Made by a program: the position numbers and the translations under genes. From Cenococcum geophilum 1.58 (lineage: Eukaryota > Ascomycota > Dothideomycetes > Gloniales > Gloniaceae): a stretch of 64,000 nt of DNA. The stretch spans positions 1,364,001-1,428,000 of the forward strand of contig KV748211.1 in assembly GCA_001692895.1 (NCBI GenBank), in the 5' to 3' direction. How positions within the stretch are numbered: the first letter of the stretch is position 1; the number at the start of each line of letters is the position of its first letter. Under the pieces are notes generated by a model. It saw only the letters and a list, made by a program, of their open reading frames with translations. It searched no databases and had not been told where the DNA came from. Positions 22,520 to 35,379 of this stretch are shown one piece after another.

Positions 22520-25500
22520 ATTATTTATAAATAATCTATTAATAAATACGAAGAGCTTAGCAGTGGGAAGATTAATAAATATATAGAGTAGTCCCTAATT
22601 AAGATGGTTTATTTGCTAGAAAAGATATTTATTTAGGGCAAAAACGTCGTCCTTAGTTAGTTCCTAGTATTAGGCGGTAATAAAGAGATTAAATAAAGCC
22701 TTAGGTTAATAGATAGAAGTAATATATACTTCGTAAGCGCATTACTCTATATATCTTTACTTTAAAGAATTAACGTTAATAACGTTAATCTTCTTGCCTT
22801 AACCCTTCTGGCGTAAAGTAATNNAATNCTTATTTANGGNAAGNATANATNTATTAAAGAGTAATNGTGTTATTAAATTAAGNNTTTNCTTTAGCTTTGC
22901 TATAAGATTTGCCTTTACTAGCTTATCTTCTTTAATAGCTAAAAATTAGTTATCTCCTAAGATAATTATATTATTAGTTTATATACTAATAATTCTAAAT
23001 AGAGTTCCTGTAGTTATAATAAGAAAGCAAGGATTAAATATAGAAGTAGTTATTAAAAGCTTCTCTTTATAGTGCTTGCTATAGGTAGTCTACTAATAAG
23101 TTCCTACGTTTATAATTCTATATAATAGCTTAAGCACAATTATAATTATATCTTTAGGATATTAGTGGTAAATTTACTCTAAAAGGTCTGCTAATATTAA
23201 GCGCTAAAGGTTTGTCTCTAATTGGATATAGGCTTAAGTAATATCTTATAAATAAATCGCTATTTTATTCTTTATTAAGGAGGGAGCTAGTATAATAATA
23301 ACTTGCTAACTAGCTTGTTAAATTATAAAAGATTATATAAAAATTACCTCCTTACTATTATTGTTATAACCTTAAATAATAAGCCTTAATTTTTTAAATA
23401 GGGCGTTAATAGCTTTACCTTTAATCTCGTTAACCATTCTTAACTTAAAGATGCAAACTTTATTAAACTTAGTAGGGTCATACTTCTTAAATTTAAAGAC
23501 TCCTCTTATAATAAGACTATTAATCTTCTACTTATCGGATGCGTAAATAGGAGCTTTAGGAGTTATAATATAACCTTCCTTTTAAAGCTATTTTGCGAGC
23601 TTAAAGTTAGCCTTCTCCTTAGCTATTATAAAGGCTATTAATAACTTAACTTTATTCTTAATGGCGGCAATAAATTGCTCTTTAAAATTAATAAGATATT
23701 AGTAATTTCGTAATCCCTTTAGGCAACCTTTGCCGCGTTATAATTACGGAACCTCTATTACAATTATATTAGAATTATAGTCGCTTTCTAAAGTATATTA
23801 ATTATAGTTCTCCTCTAGGGTATCCTGCAAAGGCTTGGACCTATTATCTTTATAGTAAGGCTTAATAACAGTTAAATGGAATTAAGTAGGTCTGTAAGGC
23901 ATCTAAATAATATAAGTTTAACTATTAATTATAATAAGTTAATATAGGCCTAACTACCCTCCCTTTTTACGCTATACGGTACTTTAGACTAGAGTAGTAG
24001 ATTAAGCATAGTTAAGGTATTTAGGCTATTTCTTATTCCTAATACGTTATTAACCTAGCATATAGCGTAAAGACGTTATACCTCCTTTATTGCCTTATAG
24101 ATAGCCTTAGCTTATTATATAATAGAGGGAGATAGTAGAGAATTATTAGTTATTTAAGGGTAGGCGCTAATAACTAGTAATATAGGTATAAGTCTATCTA
24201 GGCTAGCGGAATCGTTAATAGCTTTAACAGCTATTTATAAGGTAAGTTCTTCGCTAGCGTCCTCTAGTTCTAAAGAGATAATCTTATATACGCGGCGTAA
24301 TAGCGTATAATATTACTCTACTTTTCTAATACTATTATATGCCTTAATAGGGACTTCCTTAACCTTAATTACCATTACCTTTATCTATTATTAAAACTCT
24401 ATAAATAAGAAGTTCTTTTTTACGTTATAGACGATTTAATTAGGGGGTCCTAGGTAGATATTAATCTAGCCTAATTAAAGGGTATCCTATATATTCCTAG
24501 CTAATATATCCTTTAAGAAACGTGCGGCTTAGAAAGAGGTTAAGAAGTTAATAACTTAGAGTACTAGCTTNCNGCTAAGATATATAACNTTAACAATAAT
24601 ACAGAAGTTAAAGTTATAGTTATTTTTAAGAGTAAACTTAAATCGGCTAGGGGACTTCTAGTTTATTTAGTAGTAATAGTAGTACTTTATAAAATGCTTA
24701 ATCGCCTTAATCTTAACTTTATAACCTACTTATTAAAGAACCCTAAGCAATTAATAAACTAATAGGTAACTAAAACGGCGGTATAGTTGGCGTAACTCTA
24801 ACTCGGTTAAATAGCTTTAAGCAACGCTCTTTTTTAGTTATTAAAGAAGCAACTAAGGGTAACCCTACTTGCGTATAATAGGTACCTAATTATCTCCCTA
24901 TATAAGCATATTCTTAAGGTTATTAAGCTTAACGCCTAATTTATCTATATCCCTAGTATAAAATAGAAATAAAGTATTTTTAGGAATAATGTGGAAAGTA
25001 ATATATCCTAAGAGGGTTTAGACCCTAATTATGCTAAAAGAAATTATAGTACCTTTACTAAAACAAATTGTATATTAGCCTGCTATTAATTAGTTAATCT
25101 AAATAGAGCTATTAAGCTACTAAAGAGCTTAAACTTAAGGTTCTCCTACTATAGATACTCCTATGGCTCTAATATCTAGTATAATACTATAGAAGACATT
25201 CGCTAAGTATTTATCGTTAAAGGAGAACTCGGAGCTCTTCTTTAGCTTATTAAAGATATTTGACTTTATGGTAGAATGGAGCGTAGATTAGTTATTAAGA
25301 ATAGCGATAGTTTATATACTATCTACCTTACTATACTTAGTAAAGTATTAGTTAGGTAAGTAGTCCTTAATTTTTATATCTATAAGGAGCTGTTTAGCCT
25401 TATTAACCTTACCCTTAAGATTTTCTACGCCTTTATATTAAACTAGGAAGCTTTAAAAGTAGGCTATAATAACCTTATAATTTCTAACGTTTCTTATACT

Positions 25501-27248
25501 GTAGCGAAACTTATTATATACCTCCTTTTATTTATTAAAAGAATGCTTAGTTAACTAGCAATTCGGTTTCTTATAAACGTAACACTTCTTTTAGTAATTA
25601 CTTTAAAATAAACCTCCATAAGGACCTCCATAATTGCCTTATAGTCAACATTAATTATACCCTTTACTATATTCCCTACTACGGCCACTATATATTTAGT
25701 TAGTCTAGTTATAATTATATTAATTAGGAATATTTAGTTAGGTAGGGTTTTTAGTATAGAACTGTTAAGATTCTTATATTTATATCGCAGTACCTATAGC
25801 GGAGCGTAGCTTGGTATATACTTCTTTAGATATTTTTATAGGTTTATATAGCGCTAAATTACACTTAGAAATGCTATAGCAGGCTAAGATAACCTAGTCC
25901 CTTAGACTATTCTTATTTTAGTAAGTTTTAATAAGGCCACATTAAATTTTCTAGAGTTTATTAAGGAGTAGTTAAAGGCACTCTAAATAAGTCTTTATTA
26001 AGTTAGAAGTAATAACTCTTTAAAACGTAGTCTCCCGCTATTTAGATATATAAAGTTAGCAATTCTTATTAGTCTTAAAGTGGGCTCTAGTAAGCTAAAG
26101 TATTACATTAAAGCTATAGTTTCTACCTATAATATAGTTATAATAAAATATCACCATCTATCCCTTTAATATAACCAAGAAAGTATAATAAAACTAGTAG
26201 CGTTAGATTTTAACCTTACTATAGCAGTTATAAAAGACCTATAGTTTTATTCCGAGTATATTATATAATTCTCCTTTAAACTTCTTCTCTTCGTCTAAAT
26301 ATAACTTTATTAGATTTATAACTTCTTATAGTAAAGGCTTACCGGTTAGCTAGAGTAAAGGAGTTAAAGGCAGCAAAGGTAGAGGAAGAGTACTACTAGG
26401 TAGGAGAGCACCTTTAGGTAAGAGATTAGCGTTTTAGGGGTTTTATTTTAAGTTTAAGTTGCCTTTTAAAGAATATGGGTTAGTTTTAAGTTTCCGTAGT
26501 TAACGTATAATATTAGCTTCCGTCTATGCTAGTTCTTCTATACTAATAATAACGGCCTAAATATTACTAGTAATTAGGTTACCGTTTTTAGTAATATATA
26601 CCCCATTCCTATAGAGAAAGTCTTAAAAATCCTAAACAATATTAATATTACCAAGTGCCTAGGTATCGGCAGTCTATCCTATAAAATCCTCCCTAAAATA
26701 TTCCCATAGCTATAAATTGGCATAATATCTACTTAGTAGAATAGAATATGGTATAGGAGAAAGCTATTAACTTGTTTTATAGTACAAGTTGTTATATTAA
26801 AGGTAAATTTGTCCCAATCTTTATTAATAAGTTTTGTATACTTAGCTACCCCTAGTAGTGAGGAGTCTTTCCAGTTATTTAGAGTAGCTATATTTTTGAA
26901 GGAAGGGAAGTATTATTAGTATAGGGATTATTGTTTAGTACGTATTTGTGACAAGAATCTATAATTATAGGGCTTAGGACTAGTTCTAGCCTTAAATCAC
27001 AAAGACTTATAAAGCGTGTTATTCTGCGTAATAAACGCAAAAATCTATAATCTAAAAAAGGCTCAGGACCAGTTCTAGCCTTTTAGATCCTTAAATTTGT
27101 AGAAGAGTTTTATTTAAAGTTTAGAACTAGTTTTAACCTTAAAAAACAGCTTCTTCTAGCACGAGTAGCACAAGTATAGTAGCTCGTCTCTTCTTAGTGG
27201 AATACCTAGCTATTTTATAGTATAACTATAAAGTTAACTACTAATTAG
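22520..27248 (-). pseudogene. copia Y gag-pol, 5' and central part, RIP-degraded
   Basis: The minus strand continues the Y polyprotein. A zinc-knuckle relic with CYVYKKPNC, close to the CFVCGKEG motif of family X, sits near 25560-25600, so gag is on the right and integrase/RT on the left. The 24500-24720 segment resembles the integrase region of family X at about 19300-19500. No frame is open. Scattered N bases at 22823-22884 and 24571-24589 suggest unresolved repeat copies in the assembly. Confidence 0.65.
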
Positions 27249-27409
27249 TGTTAGTAATATAAGGTAATATTACATATCTACAAGTTGTAGGTAGTATAAT
27301 AATTATTGTTCTATATTCCTCTTGCTTAAAAAAGGGCAAGGAGCTTAGGGCTCCTCGCCACGCTAGTGCCGCTGCGACACGTGACGGCAACTTACCTGTA
27401 TTCCTAACA
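27249..27409 (-). repeat. copia Y 5' LTR, 161 bp
   Basis: It starts TGTTAGTAAT and ends ATTCCTAACA. It has one copy of the 20-bp unit present three times in the 3' LTR. Target duplication ATAAG follows at 27410. Confidence 0.88.
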
Positions 27410-27414
27410 ATAAG

Positions 27415-28325
27415 AGATAGTATAGCTTTTTCCGCTAATTAGCTAACCTAGACTAATATAGAATATATTAATCCCTTTTAACCCTAGAAAGAAGTCTACT
27501 CTAAAGTTTCTCTTTTTTTAACTCCGCGCTATTCTCTTAGATTAATAAAACTTTATCCCTTTTAGTATTTATTAAGTAGTCTTTTATAATATAGCCCTTT
27601 TAGCTATAAAAGAAATAGGCGCCTTAATTACTAACGGCCTATATATAAGGGCTACTATATATAGGCCAAGCATTTACTAGATCTATAGTAGGACTAGCTA
27701 TATAGCTAGCTACTAAATTAGTAATAGGCTATATAACTAGTGCTATAGAAGTTACTAATTATGCTAGGGTACTACGGGCCGTTCTTATATTACTTATAGT
27801 TTAATTTAGAGGGTTTTTAGCTTTATACTATTTAGCGTATACCTTAATTTAATAAAGGCCTTAGCTAATAGCTAAGCACTAATCTAAAAGTTCCTTTAGC
27901 GTCTATATAGTAGTAAAAACTAGTAGTATAGCCTACTATAGGTCTAGGGTAAGCTTATTAAATAAGTTTAGTATTAAATCTTTTTAGGGAATTTAGGCTT
28001 AGCCTACTAAGTATAAAAAGCGAGTCTAAAAGGCTAAAAAGGTCTCCGTTGTTTTTATATTTAGGCCTTTATAATTAAGGTAGATATTCTATACCTTAAA
28101 GGGGTCCTTATAAATAAAAGATAAGTAGTTAATTATTTCTTCTTTAGAGGTAAAAGGGTTTACTAAGTCCTTAGCATATTAAGGGTATAGTTATATCTAA
28201 GCGTCCTTGCTAGTACGGCTAAAGATATAGGCTATTTAGGCCTAAGGGGTAGGAAAATAGTTAGTATTAACTTTAAGCTTATTTTATAGTTAGAGCTTTT
28301 AGTTATTAAATATAGGGTTTATTCT
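27415..28325 (-). pseudogene. gypsy G, upstream coding segment
   Basis: This is the continuation of gypsy G after the Y insertion. Its first 90 bp align with 49645-49735. It is expected to hold gag and protease sequence, but RIP has erased readable motifs and every frame is closed. It ends at the ATTCT target duplication of the + copia X. Confidence 0.55.
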
Positions 28326-28596
28326 TATATAATTATAGCACCTGTCGTACTAACCGCGTGCTTACGCGTTCGGTACGCTAAGTACGCGTTTACGCGTTTG
28401 GTGTACTAACCACCCGCTTATATATCTGGTGCACTTCTAAAGCACTAACTAATTAGGGGGGGGGCGCATTAGTATATAGACTACGTAGTCTGCTTTATAT
28501 AATTGACAGTTACTATTATCTAAACGAGTATACAATACTATATGTATTTCGTGCCCCTGGATCTAACTTACTCGTGCTATTAAATTAGTATAAATA
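28326..28596 (+). repeat. copia X 5' LTR (+ copy)
   Basis: It runs from TATATAATTA to GTATAAATA; the terminal TG and CA are both RIP-altered. It contains the G-run at about 28457 and repeated ACGCGT words. Confidence 0.9.
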
Positions 28597-29057
28597 CTGA
28601 TTAGTGAGCGCGCATAGATTAGTAATTACTTGATACCTCCCCCTGAGCGATATATATAATAGCGACTACCCGTTCAATCCTAGTACGACCTGCTAGAAGG
28701 TTGGAAGTTAGGGATTACGGACCTATTACTAACTCTGTATACTTATTTAAGTCTTAATATAGTTTACCAGAAGTATAATAGACGCGAATACAGACCTATA
28801 CAGAACCCCCCTACCCTTAAACCTCAAACTTCTTACCCTTCTACGAACTACTACGGACCTATTAATTACCTTTATGGACCGTTACGGAGACCTCCTACCC
28901 CTCTACGAACTACTACGGACCTATTAAGACCCCTTACGGACACCCTTACCCTTCTATAAACTACCACGGACCCGCTAACCGCCTTTATAGACCCTATAAG
29001 ACCCCTACCCACTATAAGCTGCTATTACCCGCTACGCACTATACTATACTATATAGT

Positions 29058-32000
29058 ATGGCAGATATTAGCAAGCAAATCAGCGAAGGTTAAAAGAAGT
29101 AGAGTTAAGGAGTTGACCTTATGTCTGCGGACGGTGTTAATAACTATATCTAATTTAAAATCCTTAAATACGGATACTTTAAACTCCTAAATAACGATCT
29201 ATAGGAATAATATAAGGAAGACTTCGCGGACTTTACGGAAGTTATCTTTAAGGCTTGCAACCTTATAGCTATCCGCAACCTACGGACCCTCTTACGTCAC
29301 TAAGGTGTATAGGTTAAGAAGGATAAATAAGTTACTATTGTACAGTCTTTGTATAATATATTATGCGAAGAGAACTAAACGGAATAGACTAAAGAGGAAA
29401 TTCTAGACTAAGTTAAAGCTACTAAAGAACTCTTTGCTTCTTCTAAACTTAACGGGATTGCTAACCTTATACCTAACCCACTTAACTAAATTCGTTCTAT
29501 AAACCTAAGCAGTTTCGGAATTAATTTTACGGGCTAAAGTATACCTAGTACTTAAGTTATGGACCACAATACCCCCGTAACCTAAATTACGGACTATAAT
29601 ACCCCCGCAAACCAAAATACGGACTAAATTACCCCTATTGTTTAAGTTATAGACCTATAAGCTATATATCTGCAAGCTATATATCCGCAAGCCACAGATC
29701 TACAATCTACCTAAGTAAAGACCTACGGTAAGAAGCTAGCCAACCTAGCTAAGCTTTACACTGACGAATCTAAGTACAGCGGTGAAAATGATAATTTTAA
29801 TTTTAAACTGACTATCTTTACGGACCTTTATTAGAAGGCCGATATTCCTAAATAGGAGTTTAGCTAAGCCTACTCTACTATGCTGCGCGGCCTAGTACTT
29901 AACTACTACTATACTAACCTTAAGAGTAACCCCCTTGGTGTTCCCTTTAATAAGCTATACAAAGCCATACGTAACTACTTTGAAGGACCGGAATATAAGC
30001 GTGATATCCTTACCTAATGGAATGCGACCAAGTTATGGACCGTAATAGACAAGAATACTAAAAAATTGACTATAGAGTGCCTGCAAATCCTTATTAAAGA
30101 CCTCCGCCACCTATAGTACGGTCTTAATATTAAGCTTTAAATAGATAACTTCCTGCATAATAAACTTATTACGGCTTGCTAGGAAATGAAACCTTATAAA
30201 TACGCCTATTATAAGCCCGCAGACACCGTAGCTAGCCTTATTAACGATTTACGGTCCTCTATTATAATGTACAAAGCCTTAAACCCGCTAGGTAGTACTT
30301 AAGCCTTTATTACAGACCTATAAAATCCGTAAACTAACTTAGATGCCTACTTTACGGACCGCCGCTACCGCTAGCAGCACCCGTATCGACCAGGTCCTAC
30401 CTATAACCCCTACAGCAACCCCTATATAAAAGTATACCCCCGTAGACAAACTAATTAGAGGTGCTTTATATGTGGTAAGGAAGGATGTTAGTCTATAAGG
30501 TATACCTAGGAAGAACGCAATAAGTCTAAGAAGAGATTTAATAGACGGATTAACTAGTTTATCTTAGACTACAAAGGAAAGGAAGTAGAAGAGTCTCTTA
30601 ACGAGTTAATGGAAGCCCTTATAATTAATTTTAACTCAAATACTTAGGAATAGGAGACCTTAGAGATGTTCTTAACTACTTTTGGACCTTTTACGGACAG
30701 TTAAGCCTTTAATATTACAACCGTATTAGCTGACCGTTCCTTTATACACTTAGTTACGCCTAAAAACTATTCTACAAGCACCCCCGTTACAGACGTTATA
30801 GATTATAAGTAGGACCTATTTGTATATATTACTACAAAAAGCTATACCCCTAAGGAATTTTACGGTGTTATAATCGACATAGGTGTATTTAAGAAGTCTA
30901 CTATAGGTTACGGACAATACCTTATATATAGGACTACCGCAAATAATAATACGGATATTAATACTATGTAAACTAGGGCCGTAAACGTCTAATTCAGCAT
31001 TAGCTTAACTGTATTAATTGGATTAGTTACAGTTAAGACCCTAATTGGCTTAGTTAACTTCTATATAGTAAAAGTAGACACCCCTTTTTTACTTTACCTT
31101 ATGGATATAGATAGGTTATAGGTTTACTATAATAATGTTACGGACACCTTAATCGGCCCTATAACTGCCCTAGGAAGTAAGCATATTACCCTACCAATTA
31201 CACGACGATTTGGACACCCGTTCCTTATATAGGGAGAGACTTTACGGACCTATATTTAGGAATCTTTCGACTATAACCCGTGCTACCTTACTAGTACGGA
31301 AATCTACCGCCTATACCGCCGTTTCGGCCACTTGTTAGCCGAAAAGCTATATAGAGTCCTTAAACGCTTTAGACATAACGACGTTAATAGGAAGGTAATC
31401 GACCACCTAACTAAATACTGCTCCTTTTACTAGAAATACGGACGTTCCCTAGGCCGATTTAAGTTCACCCTTTATAAGGACCTTAACTTCAACCACTTAG
31501 TGTACGTGGATATTATATATATTAACGGCAGTCTAGTATTATATATAATTAATAAGGCAACCCGCTATTAAGCTGCCCGTTAGTTACAAAATATATCTAT
31601 AAAATATACTTGGGATATCTATAAAATATACTTGGGATATTTTATAGACTTACTGGATTAATATATACCTTAGACCTCCTGAGTATATTACCTATAACGC
31701 TAGTAGGAACTTTATTAGTAAGGAATTCCAATAGTATACTACGGCCATAGCTATCTCTATAAAAGCCGTTTTAGTTAAGGCGTATTAGTCCGTTAGGCTT
31801 ATTAAGCGAGCTTACCTAGCTTTACGGAGAGCTTACTAGATTATTATGGACGAGTGTAAGGATATTTAAAAGGAACTGGCTTTATAGATAGCCGTAAAAG
31901 CCATTAACGACACCGCCGGCCCTAACGGACTAGTACCTACCCTTTTAGTTTACGGAGTTTACCTAAGGATAAGCAACCTAGGCCCTTCTGCCCCGTCTAT

Positions 32001-34080
32001 TACGGAACGAGCAGCTGTAATACGGAAGGTAATAGCCGAAATAGTTAAATTACGGGCTAAATAAGCTGTTAATAGCGCCCTATATTACCGTAACGGACCT
32101 AACACAACCTTAGTATATAACCTCCCGCTTAATTCTAAAGTCCTTATATAGCGTAAGAGCGGTAATTAAACAGGACCTTATTATTTACTAGCTGTAGAAG
32201 ACGAAACGTGCTGTATATAACTCTCTAGCGGACTAACTAGGTTTAGAAGCACGTCTGTAAAACCCTATTTTTGGTCTAAAAACACCTATAACGTTAAGCT
32301 AGACGAACTAGAAGCACCTGCCGAATTAGGTAAACTAGAAATACCCGCTGAATTAAATAAACTGGAAGCACCCTTGCCTACCCTAGAGGTTCCCTAGAAA
32401 CCTACTAAACCTACTAAACCTGTTGTAAAGCGTGGCCGAGGACGCCCCCATAAGAACCCCGTAATAGAGAATTATTTAACCTTCGTAGGTATATCCGTAA
32501 GGCAATCTCCACCTACAGATATATTAGTTCTAGTATAGGAAACTCCTTTTACGGACTTATAACGCAAAGAAATCAACGGACTACTTAAAAAGGGCGTCTT
32601 TACAATTATAACGGAGAGAGACGTTCCGCAAGGCGTCCGTATATTTAACTTACGCTTTATTAACAAAATTAAGCACCCTAGTACTAATAAAGCCTTTAAA
32701 AAGTTAAGGCTTATTATATAAGCTTATAACGACTAGGGAAAGGACTTAGTCCTTATATAATTACCTACAATTTAACGGGTTAGTTAATAGATTATACTTA
32801 CACTTATGCCTAGATTACAGCAAATTAAACCTATAGCCCTTTACTTACGGGACATTTTATAAGCCTATATACAGTCCAACATCTACCTAAGTAGGGATAT
32901 CTTTATACGACTACCCCGTAAGCTTAACCTATAACTAGGAATAATTTTACGGGTTATAAAACCTCTATACGGAGTACCGGAAGCTAGAAACTATTAGTTT
33001 AAGACATACCACTAGCATCACGTTAGTAAGCTTAAAATGGAACAGTCGACCTATAACCCCTGCCTCCTATACAGCCTATTAAACGGCCTTAGTATTGTTA
33101 AACTTTAAATAGATAATACCCTATTCCTAGCAGACCAGACCTTTACGGATACTAAAGAAACTAAACTATAAAAGGCCAAGTTCTTAGCAAAGCCGTAAGA
33201 GTAGTTAACTAAGTAGAGTTTAATTAAGTTTAATAGAGGCCTAATTATATAAAAGGGCAACCTAATTAAGCTGACTTAGGAACGCTAAGCTTAAAACCTA
33301 AAGCCTATTATAGTAAAACCTACGGACCTTACTAGTTCCCGCGGAGAGACCCGTAAAACCGTAAATATAAAGGACTAATATGCTACATAGCGTGCAAGAG
33401 GCGCCTATATTGCCATAGTCTGTTAACCTAAATCTGCCTATAATCTATCCTTTACGGCCTAGGCAGTAGACTCGTAAGAAGAAAATATTAAGCAGCTTAA
33501 TAAGCGCATCTAGTGGCAAATTAACAATGCAGTAAGGGGACTTACTTTTGTACCACTAGACCTAAATTCCCTTAGCCTACTAGTATTTACGGACGTATCT
33601 TTTACTAATAATAAAGACCTATTATTACAAATCGGCTTTGTAATTGTACTTACAGACCGCAATTAGAACGTAAATATACTATATTAGTCTTTAATTAAGT
33701 GCAAACGAGTAACCTATAGTGTACTAGCTTCTAAACTATATGCACTAGCTTATGGATTTAATATAGCAGCCGCAATTAAATTAACGGTCTAGAAGATTCT
33801 ATAACTAGAGTAGTTACCCCTGGTTTTATACACTAATTTAAAGTCCCTTTATAACTGCCTAGTTAAACTAGGTATAATACAAGAGAAGAGGCTTATAGTC
33901 GACCTAATGTGCTTACGTTAGGCTTATAAACGACGTGAGATTACAAAGGTTAAATGGATTAGCAGCGGAGATAACCTAGCAGACGCTATAACTAAGGCAA
34001 AGCCGTATTAAGCTCTTAAAACCCTAATTAATACAAATAAGCTCAACCTAAAGGTTATAAAATGGGTAGAGCGAGACTAA
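29058..34080 (+). pseudogene. copia X gag-pol polyprotein (+ copy), RIP-degraded
   Basis: From ATG 29058 (MADISKQISEG) the frame can be followed with stops to TAA 34078-34080. Visible parts are a gag zinc-knuckle CFICGKEGC at about 30459-30485, a protease-like site VIIDIG near 30868-30885 (D-T-G expected, T altered to I), an integrase start with YRRFGHLL near 31312-31335, RT with LQIDNTLFLAD near 33098-33130, and RNase H ending WISSGDNLADAITKAKP at about 33957-34008. The RT core has Q where most copia enzymes have Y. The frame is shifted at least once, because the total span is not a multiple of three. Confidence 0.85.
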
Positions 34081-34330
34081 CGGAGTATTTATAGTTTAGT
34101 TACGGCCTATCGGAAGGCCGTACGGTGCATTTACGGCCCGTTAAAAGGCCGTACAGTTCATTTTACGGACCGTAAGCAGGACTTACGGCCAGCTTAGAGT
34201 ACCATTTAGAAGGTAACCCAGAAGGCACCTTAGAAGGGATTTCCTATATATTTTCTTATGTGTTTTATAGTTCTATTAAGATAATTACGGAGGCTATATA
34301 TAAGTGGTTTTATTCTCCAAGTACCGCTAG

Positions 34331-34601
34331 TATATAATTATAGCACCTATCGTACTAACCGTATGCTTATACGTTCGGTACGCCAAGTACACGTTTACGC
34401 GTTTAGTGTACTAACTACCCGCTTACGCGTCTGGTGCACTTCTAAAGCACTAACTAATTAGGGGGGGGGCGCATTAGTATATAGACTACGTAGTCTGCTT
34501 TATATAATTGACAGTCACTATTATCTAAACGAGCATACAATACTATACGTATTTCGTGCCCCTGGATCTAACTTACTCGTGCTATTAAATTAGTACGAAC
34601 A
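34331..34601 (+). repeat. copia X 3' LTR (+ copy)
   Basis: It is 271 bp, from TATATAATTA to GTACGAACA. A 250-bp 3' UTR with TTACGGACCGTAAG-type inverted words precedes it; a related UTR occurs at 254-503. Confidence 0.9.
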
Positions 34602-34606
34602 ATTCT

Positions 34607-35111
34607 ATCTATAAGTAATAGGGGGTTTATAACCTTTACGGACCGTAATAGTGCTATATAGGGCTTAGAAAGTCTACTAAGGCGCTAGAATAAGGCCTTA
34701 AGGACTATAGTAAGTCTCTAAGTATTTAATAATTCGCTACTAAATACGGAGGTAGGGGTATTTTTAGCTTTAAGCAGCTCTTATAGTTATTTAATCTTAA
34801 TATTAGCTACTACTAGCTCTGCCTAGGGGGTTAAAACATTAACTATTTTATTATTTAAGGTATTTAAAGGTCCTATAGCTGCTTTACTAGATGCTATCTT
34901 TCTTAGTATAGTAGTAGGGGTATTAAATAATTCTAGGTAAATTCTTTAGGGGTTTTAGTCTATACTTATCCTATTTTTAGGGTTTATATTCTTTTTATAT
35001 TCTTTTTTAGTTTTAGTTTTTAGGTCTTAGTTCTTGTTTTAGTTTTTATCTTTAAATATATTTAAGTTCCTTCTTAGGAAGAAAGGGTGGATAAGCTTTA
35101 GATAATATTAG
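34607..35111 (-). pseudogene. gypsy G 5' leader and gag start, degraded
   Basis: This piece lies between the + copia X and the 5' LTR of gypsy G. By position it must be the leader and N-terminal gag. Frames are closed and no motif is readable. Next to the LTR, reading on the minus strand, the sequence begins CTAATATTATC; a CTAATA also follows the G LTR at 59796. Confidence 0.5.
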
Positions 35112-35162
35112 TAACTTAGTTAATTAAGGTATAAGTATAGTAAGAGGGACGCGCAAGCCTAT
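35112..35162 (-). repeat. gypsy G 5' LTR, left piece
   Basis: TAACTTAGTTAATTAAGG to GCGCAAGCCTAT. It matches 59796-59846 with RIP-type transitions. The LTR resumes at 49378 after element Z. Confidence 0.82.
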
Positions 35163-35379
35163 CCCTTAACCCGGCGCGTATAGGTCGGCTAGACTACGCT
35201 AAAAGGTCGGCCTGATAAGCGAAACCTCCACCCACCACACCAAATCTAACCTTCTCTCTCTTACTTTGACCTTACCTTTTACCTCACCTTCTATTACAAA
35301 TCTATTAAATACATTTAAAATCTATTTAAAACACAATATCTAGCACTCTAAAGAGCTGTATAAGCTATCTGTAACCCAT

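Larger units (their letters stand above)
14945..27409 (-). mobile_element. Ty1/copia element Y, host of a nested copia X
   Basis: This LTR element is inserted in gypsy G. Target duplication ATAAG occurs at 14940-14944 and 27410-27414, and the same G sequence is uninterrupted at about 49636-49645. Removing the nested copia X (6585 bp) leaves about 5.9 kb, a usual copia length. A zinc-knuckle-like gag motif and a copia-type C-terminal tail place it in Ty1/copia, related to but distinct from family X. It is heavily RIP-mutated and contains scattered ambiguous bases (22823-22884 and about 24571-24589). Confidence 0.85.
28326..34601 (+). mobile_element. Ty1/copia element X, complete + copy
   Basis: This is a 6276-bp element with 271-bp LTRs and a perfect target duplication ATTCT (28321-28325 and 34602-34606), inserted in gypsy G. 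All copia domains can be followed in order (gag, protease, integrase, RT, RNase H). Its frame is closed by Q/W-to-stop changes, so it is dead but structurally complete. Confidence 0.94.

Noticed and set aside
28597..28620. Standard TGG primer-binding site for copia X
   Set aside because: Sequence after the 5' LTR (GATTAGTGAGCGCGC in the + copy) does not start with TGG; an internal tRNA fragment primer is possible but I cannot show it.
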